From DHVE2 group archaeon (lineage in GTDB: Archaea > Thermoplasmatota > Thermoplasmata > Thermoplasmatales > Aciduliprofundaceae): a DNA stretch of 5,398 bases. The stretch lies in the NCBI GenBank assembly GCA_027056155.1, contig JALULR010000094.1:5408-10805 (forward strand). Direction: 5' to 3'. Shown here one piece after another: positions 1 to 5,332 of this stretch. How positions within the stretch are numbered: position 1 is the first letter of the stretch; every line of letters begins with the position of its first letter. Both the position numbers and the translations under genes were made by a program. The notes below the pieces were generated by a model. The model had not been told where the DNA came from, did not search any database, and saw nothing but the letters and a program-made list of their open reading frames with translations.

Positions 1-211
1 TAGCTACATAATGCCACCCTACGCCTTCTATTCTGTAAACATGAATAAATATGGGGTCCCCAACTGGATATATAACATTTGGAAATGTCATCTTTCCTAA
101 GCTTCTGTCCAATGTATCATGCCACACGGGCACTATGCCGTATTTATTTATGAAATCGTCCATATACCTTTTTAAGTGCGGATTTTTTTCTAATGCTGCT
201 TCTAGGCTCAT
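1..211 (-). CDS. arlI: ArlI (FlaI) archaellum motor ATPase, N-terminal fragment
   Basis: This is the first 70 codons of a gene that leaves the window at the left edge. The protein begins MSLEAALEKNPHLKRYMDDF and ends IHVYRIEGVGWHYVA at the edge. ArlI is the hexameric secretion-type ATPase that drives both assembly and rotation of the archaellum, together with the membrane protein ArlJ. Only the N-terminal domain is present, so the Walker A, Asp-box and Walker B motifs cannot be checked. The assignment rests on the NPHL..Y start and the GDPIF-type strand, which I recall as typical of this family, and on position directly after arlH. ATG at 211 lies one base after the arlH stop, with a GGTGGC ribosome site at 222-217 inside the last arlH codons, which suggests translational coupling. 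The alternative of another secretion ATPase is unlikely in this operon. Confidence 0.85.
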   Translation of the reverse strand, partial: MSLEAALEKNPHLKRYMDDFINKYGIVPVWHDTLDRSLGKMTFPNVIYPVGDPIFIHVYRIEGVGWHYVA

Positions 212-212
212 A

Positions 213-908
213 TTAAGCCACCGTCGTAATATCCACTATTAATCCTACTTGCGGTTCTACCCTAAACCCAGTTACAGAGCCTACGTATTCACTAGCTTGT
301 GAGAATCTCTTTACAACTATCATCTTTGCAAGCTCTGCCTCTGATAGATTCACTATTAACTGAAGATACACATCAGAGGTGTTTCTTAGGTACCTAAGCA
401 TGCCCTTGCTCATCTGCTCAGGGTCTGCAGTTAGCACTATTGTTTTGTTCTCACTGGCAATTTTCTTAAAGAAATATGTTACGTCTACTATGGTTTTATC
501 ATCAATTTCTTCCTCCAGTATACCTGATAAGGTATCAATTATAATAATGTCATTTTTGAAGAGCTCTTTCGCAGACATTAACATTTTCAAAAATTCTGAT
601 TTTGGTCTTGGCCTGCCTATTAGAGGGTACACGGGGACAAACAGAAGCTGTCTGCTTACTATGTACGGTAATACTTCGTAATTAAGGGCACGCATTTGCT
701 CTATGAATCCCTTGGTGGTGAGCTCGGTGGAGATATACGTGGCCTTGTAGCCGTTTGTTAGAAATCCAAATAGTAATCTTTGAGATATTATGCTTTTACC
801 ACTGCCATCGGCGCCCTCTATAAACACTATGCTACCCTTGGGTAGGCCCCCGTTTAGGCGCTCATGGAGCGTGTCGCGATCTATCTGTATATTATACACA
901 TTTCCCAT
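213..908 (-). CDS. arlH: ArlH (FlaH) RecA-like ATP-binding archaellum motor regulator
   Basis: The 231-residue protein has the usual ArlH length and a single RecA/KaiC-like domain. Walker A is GADGSGKS at residues 32-39 with K38. A Walker B strand IIIID ends at D125. The segment ISTE at 59-62 carries the acidic residue after strand 2 that is typical of RecA/KaiC-like proteins, and it is followed by GFIEQM. In the studied archaella ArlH binds ATP, sits as a ring inside the ArlCDE/ArlX ring at the cytoplasmic face, and modulates ArlI; nucleotide binding rather than fast hydrolysis matters. No membrane segment or signal peptide is seen, as expected for a cytoplasmic protein. The ATG at 908 follows the arlG stop by 6 bases, with AGGTGAG at 920-914 overlapping that stop. 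The gene looks intact and motif-complete. Confidence 0.95.
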   Translation of the reverse strand: MGNVYNIQIDRDTLHERLNGGLPKGSIVFIEGADGSGKSIISQRLLFGFLTNGYKATYISTELTTKGFIEQMRALNYEVLPYIVSRQLLFVPVYPLIGRPRPKSEFLKMLMSAKELFKNDIIIIDTLSGILEEEIDDKTIVDVTYFFKKIASENKTIVLTADPEQMSKGMLRYLRNTSDVYLQLIVNLSEAELAKMIVVKRFSQASEYVGSVTGFRVEPQVGLIVDITTVA

Positions 909-914
909 CTGAGC

Positions 915-1388
915 TCACCTCACGTGGAAACTTATTGAGTCTTTAATTCCATAACTTGAAACTACCGTAGCTATGTAGTCAGCTCCTGCTTGCAGCTTTG
1001 GATTTGGTTTTATTTTTATAACTACCACTGACTGTGGTGCCCACACATTCCCACTTAGTGGCTTTATGGTGGAGCTACCTGCAGGGTCATAAGTAAGGGA
1101 ATATGCGGTACCGTTTAATATCACCGAAGTGGTGTTCATATCTAGTATTGTTGTGCCGATATTTTTAACATACAGAGTCAAGGTATTTGTTGTCAAGTTA
1201 TACGGAGTGTATGCAGGATCGTTGATTATTTTTAATTTCGATTTCATATAGTTTTCCTCTAGCTGCGCACGGTTGGTCATTGAATCTTTCATTTCAAGTG
1301 CGGTTATGAATATCGCCGAAGCTACTATCAATGCCACCACGATAGACGCGGAAAGAAGTATTAGTGAAGAAACACCATCACCTGCCAT
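915..1388 (-). CDS. arlG: ArlG (FlaG) archaellum stator protein
   Basis: This 157-residue protein has one N-terminal hydrophobic helix at about residues 7-31 and then an extracytoplasmic beta-rich domain. The short sequences IINDP (54-58) and YVKNIG (73-78) are the hallmarks that separate ArlG from ArlF in euryarchaeal operons. In known archaella ArlG forms a short filament capped by ArlF, and together they act as the stator anchoring the motor to the S-layer. Possible N-glycosylation sites include N64-L-T, N85-T-T and N92-G-T. A VWAP motif at 115-118 matches one in the neighbouring ArlF. The ATG at 1388 lies 11 bases after the arlF stop, and AGGTGAG at 1401-1395 overlaps that stop. There is no basic-Gly peptidase site before the helix, so it is probably not cleaved like an archaellin. 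Confidence 0.9.
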   Translation of the reverse strand: MAGDGVSSLILLSASIVVALIVASAIFITALEMKDSMTNRAQLEENYMKSKLKIINDPAYTPYNLTTNTLTLYVKNIGTTILDMNTTSVILNGTAYSLTYDPAGSSTIKPLSGNVWAPQSVVVIKIKPNPKLQAGADYIATVVSSYGIKDSISFHVR

Positions 1389-1399
1389 GCTGCGCTCAC

Positions 1400-1819
1400 C
1401 TAGGCAATGAAATACGCATTATTTCCATACTGTGTAACAACTTCCACACGTTTCACAGTACCTCTGAACTCAACGATAACATTTGCAGTCAATCCAGGAG
1501 CCCATACCGAAGTAGATGCACCACCAACTCTAATAGACGCTATCTTTACAGGGGTGCCATTTATCAGTATGGATAGATAATAGGGATTGAGTGTAGTCTT
1601 ACCATCATTGGTTATGTTCAGTAATAAATGCCTTGCATTCACCCTTATTACCGTTAATATGCTCACATTTGTATCGTAGTATCCCTTGTCTAGTTTCTCT
1701 CCAACTAGCACTGCATCATGCACCATATTCTGAGAGTCCATCGATGTGGTGTATAGTATTGTAAATGAAACGAAGAAAGAGATTGTAATTATCAACGCAG
1801 CGGCAGATACGCTTCCCAA
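1400..1819 (-). CDS. arlF: ArlF (FlaF) archaellum stator protein binding the S-layer
   Basis: The 139-residue protein has an N-terminal transmembrane helix at about residues 5-25 and a beta-sandwich-like extracytoplasmic domain. In Sulfolobus the ArlF soluble domain binds the S-layer, and ArlF caps the ArlG filament. Identification is by fold outline, size and position: in euryarchaeal operons ArlF comes after the C/D/E genes and just before ArlG. The segment NDGKTTLNPYYLSILINGTP resembles the YVKNIG...ILDM...VILNG strand pair of ArlG, and both carry VWAP (here 105-108), so the two are distant paralogues. The start is TTG, immediately after the arlCDE TAA with no gap; it is supported by AGGTGAT six bases upstream and by the lack of any nearby ATG. 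Swapping the F and G labels is the main alternative, but IINDP in the next gene argues against it. Confidence 0.85.
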   Translation of the reverse strand: MGSVSAAALIITISFFVSFTILYTTSMDSQNMVHDAVLVGEKLDKGYYDTNVSILTVIRVNARHLLLNITNDGKTTLNPYYLSILINGTPVKIASIRVGGASTSVWAPGLTANVIVEFRGTVKRVEVVTQYGNNAYFIA

Positions 1820-1832
1820 TTATGTATCACCT
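1820..1832 (-). promoter_or_regulatory. Ribosome binding site fixing the TTG start of arlF
   Basis: AGGTGAT at 1832-1826 lies inside the last codons of arlCDE, six bases before TTG at 1819-1817. The arlCDE stop TAA (1822-1820) abuts the TTG directly. With no ATG or GTG nearby that keeps the N-terminal helix, this site decides the rare start codon and suggests that arlF translation is coupled to termination of arlCDE. Confidence 0.75.
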
Positions 1833-2992
1833 CTCTTTATTGTTTCGGCAATATCTTCAGCTTCTTCAGCGTGCAGCGTACCAATGTCTCCACCTTTAAT
1901 TTTTTCGATGAATACTAAGCTTTTCATGTGGTCTGAGGTTTGCATCTTCCATGTATCGTACTCTGATTCAAAGTGCTCGGTATCTAGTCCCATCACCTGA
2001 TGCATTATTTTTCGTACCACTGCCTCGCTAATCCAGTGCATTGCTTGGTAGTACTCTAAAAGCTTTCCGATATTCTTGGGGCCAACTTTCTCCAGCATGA
2101 ACTCTGTCCACTTTATTGCCATCATGTGACTCATGGAGTTATCCGGTATGCTGGGCAAGAGATATCCTTCATAGCGCTGCTGTACTTGCTGTGGTTTTGC
2201 TTCTTCTTCTATTGCGGGCTCTAGGGATTCTCCCTCGCTAAGCTCGCCAAGAAGCTCATCTTCATTTAGCTCATCTTCATTGAAAATCGACTCGCTTTCG
2301 TCGTTTTCTTCGAGGTTTTCTTCCATAATCTCTCCCTGCGTTTCATCTTCTGCAGTGGGCATTTTTTTCTCTTCAGGGGTGAGCTCTATAAAGGGATTGT
2401 ATTGCGCAGACAGCGCATCATAGAGCGCGGTTAGCTCATGCATATTTGCCTCTATGCTCTCTACCTTTTCTCTTAGCTCTTCAATTGTATCCGCAAATGT
2501 ACTATAGTTGTTCTCCATCATTTCCAATTTTGAAAATATATCATTTACTACGTTGTCCATTCTAACGTTTTGCATCGGTGCTTTAGATTTGGGATAGCCC
2601 ATAGGTACACTTATCTCATCGCTTGGCTCGTTTTTTGGCGCTTCAGAAGCTACCTTAAAACCTCTTTGCCCTGCTGGCTTATCTGGCACTTTAAGGTGCT
2701 CAGTTTTATCAGGCACATTAAGATGCTGTGGCACAGTTACGCCAGTACCCCGGTGAAATGTTGGAGCTGCTGGGGGTGGAGCTTGTTGTGATTGAGCTGC
2801 CTGTGCTGGCTGAGCAGTATGTGGTTTCCATGTCACGGGAGCAGAATGAGCTGGCTCATTCACCACTTTGAATCCCCCGGTAGAGCCCTTTTGGTTTTGA
2901 GGTACTGCATTAAACTTTACTGGCTGCTGAGTAGGAGTACCTCCCTTGGGAGGTGCTTGATTTTTATTTTTCTTTCTTTTGTTCCTTGCCAT
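1820..2992 (-). CDS. arlCDE: ArlC-ArlD/E fusion, archaellum cytoplasmic ring protein
   Basis: This 390-residue cytoplasmic protein has four parts. Residues 1-145 start with the basic run MARNKRKKNK and are rich in P, Q, A and K, probably disordered. Residues 146-203 are a predicted coiled coil ending LYDALSAQYNPF, which fits the ArlC domain. Residues 212-266 are an acidic linker with 24 Asp/Glu in 55. Residues 275-365 carry LLPSIPDNSM, WTEFMLEKVG, LLEYYQAMHWIS and HQVMGLD, the pattern of the ArlD/E domain. ArlC, D and E are euryarchaeal proteins that form a ring under the motor and receive chemotaxis signals through CheF; here all lie in one chain, as in haloarchaeal fusions. The long N-terminal extension is unusual and holds short internal repeats. 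ATG at 2992 follows a GGTGA site at 3003-2999, 30 bases after the archaellin stop. Confidence 0.9.
   Translation of the reverse strand: MARNKRKKNKNQAPPKGGTPTQQPVKFNAVPQNQKGSTGGFKVVNEPAHSAPVTWKPHTAQPAQAAQSQQAPPPAAPTFHRGTGVTVPQHLNVPDKTEHLKVPDKPAGQRGFKVASEAPKNEPSDEISVPMGYPKSKAPMQNVRMDNVVNDIFSKLEMMENNYSTFADTIEELREKVESIEANMHELTALYDALSAQYNPFIELTPEEKKMPTAEDETQGEIMEENLEENDESESIFNEDELNEDELLGELSEGESLEPAIEEEAKPQQVQQRYEGYLLPSIPDNSMSHMMAIKWTEFMLEKVGPKNIGKLLEYYQAMHWISEAVVRKIMHQVMGLDTEHFESEYDTWKMQTSDHMKSLVFIEKIKGGDIGTLHAEEAEDIAETIKRGDT
2252..2281 (-). repeat. 15-bp tandem repeat encoding NEDEL-NEDEL in ArlCDE
   Basis: Two adjacent 15-bp units (2252-2266 and 2267-2281) match at 14 of 15 bases and encode NEDEL twice (residues 238-247). 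They lie in the acidic linker between the coiled coil and the ArlD/E domain. An in-frame duplication in a flexible linker is the simplest explanation; unit number may vary between strains. Confidence 0.85.
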
Positions 2993-3022
2993 ATGACTTC
3001 ACCGTATTTTATAGTATCATGC

Positions 3023-3628
3023 TTATAGCTCTATCGCTAGGTTACTTCCGAAATCAGCAGGGGCAACTATAGTATGCTCGTAAGGCGCACCGGGCTTGGG
3101 CACTATAGTAAGCACTGCATTTTGCCCCGGATGTATTTGTGCATCATTAGGAAGCAGAATTGTAACTACGATTAGTTGACCAGGGGATACCCAATATTTG
3201 CCATGCGCGGGATCCCAGCTCTCGGTGTTGCCCTGAAATGCAGACACGCTTGCTGAGAAATGACTTGTTGTTGGAGTACTTGGATTGGCAATATTTAGCG
3301 TATAGTATATCGGTGCTGATGAATTAATTGCAAATTCAATAAGAGTAGTATTTAGATCTACGCTATTAGACACCACCGAAAACGAAATCTCTATTTTGTT
3401 TATGGGTTCAGTTGTTCCAGATCTATATCCTACACAATGCACATCCCATATATTGCCAGTAACTAGATTATCCGCAGAGTTTGCGGCTCCGTATGCTCTA
3501 TCTCTCATGCTCGATACAGTGCTTACAATTACCGCAGCGGCAATAGCTGCTACTACCATCAACGCTATAAATATTATCAGTGAGCCAATGCCAATGCTCC
3601 CATCCTCTTTTTTAATCATCTTTTTCAT
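3023..3628 (-). CDS. arlB2: Archaellin (second in operon)
   Basis: This is a 201-residue archaellum filament subunit. The class III signal peptide is MKKMIKKEDG with predicted cleavage after G10 by the archaeal prepilin peptidase, leaving SIGIGSLIIF at the mature N terminus. A hydrophobic helix at about 14-37 forms the filament core. The rest is a beta-rich outer domain that ends in the usual archaellin way, with PGAPYEHTIVAPADF near 179-193. Two N-glycosylation sequons are visible, N93-T-T and N102-S-S, fitting surface decoration of archaella. A lone cysteine, C65, is uncommon in archaellins. Its outer domain is clearly different from that of the first archaellin, so it is not a recent duplicate. 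ATG at 3628 has AGGTGAT at 3638-3632, overlapping the stop of the preceding archaellin gene. The role as major or minor filament protein cannot be told from sequence. Confidence 0.93.
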   Translation of the reverse strand: MKKMIKKEDGSIGIGSLIIFIALMVVAAIAAAVIVSTVSSMRDRAYGAANSADNLVTGNIWDVHCVGYRSGTTEPINKIEISFSVVSNSVDLNTTLIEFAINSSAPIYYTLNIANPSTPTTSHFSASVSAFQGNTESWDPAHGKYWVSPGQLIVVTILLPNDAQIHPGQNAVLTIVPKPGAPYEHTIVAPADFGSNLAIEL

Positions 3629-3637
3629 ATTATCACC

Positions 3638-4303
3638 TCACAGTGGCGGGTATATCCGCACCCATGCGTCATTGCTATCATAACCCGCAGGTGTTGTGGC
3701 AGTTAGTTTGCTGTTTGTTCCAGTGTAGGTATCAGAGAAATGTATCTCGAATGTTGTGTGTGGACTAAGTGGCTGTCCTGTGTTCTCCAAGCTTATTATA
3801 AATACCACTACTTCGTTTGCACCTACGCTGTACGAGTCCGGTGGGTTCCATGGTGAGCTTGAGTCTCTGTTAGGAAGATACACAGAGTAATGTGTACTAT
3901 CTGCAAGGCTCTTTGCATGGTTGTATGTATCAGTATTGGCTGTGGTCACATAGCTAGATAATAACAATCTAGAAACTTTGTTGGTAGTTACTATAGATAT
4001 AGCAATATGTCTCAAGTCGATATTAGCGTTACTTACAACCTTTGTAGTTATTGTCAATGTCTCCACATTATCTAGTGTGCCGCTTGCTGTAGTTCTATTT
4101 CCGTATATGCTTACTACATTAAACATTCCCAAAAACTGCTCGCTTATCCGATCCGATGTGTGCTCTGCAGTATCTCTAACATGATTCGCTGTTTGAATTA
4201 TCACTGCCGCCGCTATGGCAGCTACGAGTATTAGCGCAATGAATATTATCAATGCGCCTATACCCATGCTACCCTCTTCATTTTCCATACTAATTTTTTT
4301 CAT
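3638..4303 (-). CDS. arlB1: Archaellin (first in operon)
   Basis: A 221-residue archaellin. The signal peptide is MKKISMENEEG with predicted cleavage after G11, giving SMGIGALIIF as the mature start; the hydrophobic core helix runs to about residue 37. It shares the helix region GIG.LIIFIAL..VAAIAAAVI with the next gene, but the outer domains differ strongly. One sequon, N69-R-T, is visible, and there is no cysteine. The C-terminal strand pattern is present, but the final segment (AWVRIYPPL) is unlike that of archaellin 2. I chose ATG at 4303, which overlaps the upstream stop as TGATG and stands six bases from AGGTGG at 4315-4310; a GTG one codon earlier (4306) is possible but too close to that site. 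Being first and next to a strong promoter, it could be the major subunit, though this is inference. Confidence 0.93.
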   Translation of the reverse strand: MKKISMENEEGSMGIGALIIFIALILVAAIAAAVIIQTANHVRDTAEHTSDRISEQFLGMFNVVSIYGNRTTASGTLDNVETLTITTKVVSNANIDLRHIAISIVTTNKVSRLLLSSYVTTANTDTYNHAKSLADSTHYSVYLPNRDSSSPWNPPDSYSVGANEVVVFIISLENTGQPLSPHTTFEIHFSDTYTGTNSKLTATTPAGYDSNDAWVRIYPPL

Positions 4304-5157
4304 CACGCACCACCTATTTCTCCTTTAGTTCCGCAATATGGACATTGAACGGTTACAGGTAAATGATCCATATCTACATCTACCTCAAATGTGTTTCCAC
4401 AGTTTGGACACTGCAGAACCATATGCTGAATGTTAACATGATTTGTCGGCTGAGTATGTGCCGCTGCAGCAGCACCCACTGCTACACCCGCCGATTTAGG
4501 CTTGCTCTTACTCTTTTTAGGTACTTTCTTTTTGGCAGGGCTCTTGCTCAAATCTTTTAGGTACAGGGAAGATGCTATCAAGAGCATTATTGGTGCGGCA
4601 AGGGAGAGCATAAATCCCAAGCCAAGCGATGAATAAACCATAGTACTCATGGTATTGATCTCTCCACCGTACATGCTTATTCCACTTAGATTAGTACCCT
4701 GCAAATCTGAATCAAGCGCATTTTGATATTGAACTAAGAACAGAACTATTTCTAAAATGATGACAAGGGCAATTACTAATGAGCCTATATAGTACGCTTT
4801 TTTAACACCAAATATTCCCGCAAAAATAACAGCAATGATTAGAATAAAGGTTGCTACATAAAGAAGGCGAATAATATCAAATAGAGCATTACGATTTTGA
4901 AAATTAAGATTTGCCCCGGCACTTTGATTCGTTGAGTTTGTACTGTTATAATTAGGATACTCCACAATAATTGCTTTTATTGTATCGTTATCTTGGGTCT
5001 CGGTGAGCCATAGCCCAGCAGGGGCGATTCCCTCTGATACAGAGGTGTTTGTGTCTATAGAATTGTAGAGCATGACATGCCATGGATATACTGCTGAAAG
5101 CAAATATACCACGATTCCAATCATCAAGAGAGTATGCCCAATCCCTTTTAATTTCAT
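4303..5157 (-). CDS. Four-helix membrane protein with cytoplasmic C-terminal zinc ribbon, unknown function
   Basis: I do not recognise this 284-residue protein as a known archaellum component. Hydrophobic segments lie at about 8-29, 93-117, 121-143 and 174-200. Positive residues (K119/K120, K201 and the K-rich stretch 205-221) put both termini in the cytoplasm. The external loop 30-92 is Asn/Ser/Thr-rich with sequons N37, N57, N71, N74 and N77. An Ala-rich hinge (223-233) leads to a zinc ribbon with CPNCG (C250, C253) and CPYCG (C272, C275), both knuckles complete. The stop overlaps the archaellin start by one base, so it is the first gene of the operon, downstream of the promoter at 5183-5197. 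No ribosome site precedes the ATG, consistent with a leaderless message. It could be a membrane-bound regulator, an assembly factor, or an unrelated passenger; the sequence does not decide. Confidence 0.85.
   Translation of the reverse strand: MKLKGIGHTLLMIGIVVYLLSAVYPWHVMLYNSIDTNTSVSEGIAPAGLWLTETQDNDTIKAIIVEYPNYNSTNSTNQSAGANLNFQNRNALFDIIRLLYVATFILIIAVIFAGIFGVKKAYYIGSLVIALVIILEIVLFLVQYQNALDSDLQGTNLSGISMYGGEINTMSTMVYSSLGLGFMLSLAAPIMLLIASSLYLKDLSKSPAKKKVPKKSKSKPKSAGVAVGAAAAAHTQPTNHVNIQHMVLQCPNCGNTFEVDVDMDHLPVTVQCPYCGTKGEIGGA
4304..4315 (-). promoter_or_regulatory. Ribosome binding site and TGATG overlap at the first archaellin start
   Basis: AGGTGG (4315-4310) is followed after six bases by ATG at 4303, while the GTG at 4306 is only three bases away. 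The upstream stop TGA (4305-4303) shares one base with the ATG, giving a TGATG junction typical of translational coupling between the zinc-ribbon membrane protein and the archaellin. Confidence 0.7.
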
Positions 5158-5167
5158 ACTTTCTAGC

Positions 5168-5179
5168 TATATGCATATA
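5168..5179. repeat. 12-bp perfect palindrome between TATA box and operon start
   Basis: TATATGCATATA is a perfect palindrome lying between the TATA box (5184-5189) and the first ATG (5157). This is a position where archaeal repressors often bind to block polymerase recruitment. It is AT-rich, so chance or simple promoter composition remains possible. Use as an operator is inference. Confidence 0.5.
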
Positions 5180-5182
5180 TGA

Positions 5183-5197
5183 GTATAAAGTTTTCGG
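5183..5197 (-). promoter_or_regulatory. Archaeal promoter (BRE + TATA box) of the archaellum operon
   Basis: On the minus strand CCGAAAA (5197-5191) followed by CTTTATAC (5190-5183) matches a purine-rich BRE and an archaeal TATA box. The TATA centre is about 29 bases from the ATG at 5157, so transcription should start around 5160 and give a leader of only a few bases. That agrees with the absence of a GGTG-type ribosome site in front of the first gene, while every later gene has one. It is the only good promoter seen ahead of the operon. Confidence 0.7.
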
Positions 5198-5279
5198 TTT
5201 AAGTTTAGTTTTGTATATGAAATCATAATTTTAGAAAGATGGGTAATATACTAGGCAGTAGTTATAGTGGCAATATGCA

Positions 5280-5303
5280 CGCAATCTAAAATTTCCGCAA
5301 TCT
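5280..5303 (+). repeat. 8-bp direct repeat CGCAATCT, 16-bp period, at the plus promoter
   Basis: CGCAATCT occurs at 5280-5287 and again at 5296-5303, a 16-bp period, with AAAATTTC between. The second copy covers the BRE and the first base of the TATA box of the plus-strand promoter. It could be a pair of activator or repressor half-sites. The match is exact, but eight bases in two copies is modest evidence. Confidence 0.45.
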
Positions 5304-5309
5304 TTATAT
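5295..5309 (+). promoter_or_regulatory. Archaeal promoter of the divergent plus-strand gene
   Basis: CCGCAATC (5295-5302) followed by TTTATAT (5303-5309) resembles a BRE and TATA box. A start 26 bases downstream of the TATA centre falls at about 5332, one base before the ATG at 5333. This predicts a leaderless transcript, and the lack of a ribosome site agrees. The BRE overlaps the second copy of an 8-bp direct repeat, so binding of a regulator there could block TFB/TBP. Confidence 0.65.
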
Positions 5310-5332
5310 GCAACGCATGATTAATAAGAATA

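Noticed and set aside
51..242. Plus-strand open frame of 63 codons
   Set aside because: It lies opposite arlI and the end of arlH, has no promoter or ribosome site, and its product looks like antisense shadow sequence.
379..681. Plus-strand open frame of 100 codons with hydrophobic stretches
   Set aside because: It is entirely antisense to the conserved arlH, including its Walker B region; its hydrophobicity is a by-product of the opposite strand's codons.
3005..3013. TATAAAATA on the minus strand in the gap between archaellin 2 and arlCDE, as an internal promoter
   Set aside because: Its centre is only about 17 bases from the arlCDE ATG, so transcription would start inside the gene. No BRE-like purines precede it. 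It is more likely just AT-rich spacer.
2993..3022. Terminator or attenuating hairpin after the archaellin genes, as reported in some methanogens
   Set aside because: The 30-bp gap shows no convincing inverted repeat and no poly-T run on the minus strand.
2570..3028. Two consecutive plus-strand frames, Trp/Leu/Cys-rich
   Set aside because: They are antisense to the Pro/Gln/Ala-rich N terminus of ArlCDE, whose codons produce this composition on the other strand.
4988..5176. Minus-strand frame overlapping the N terminus of the zinc-ribbon membrane protein
   Set aside because: It would start upstream of the predicted transcription start and has the residue mix of an out-of-frame reading; the membrane-protein frame explains the region better.
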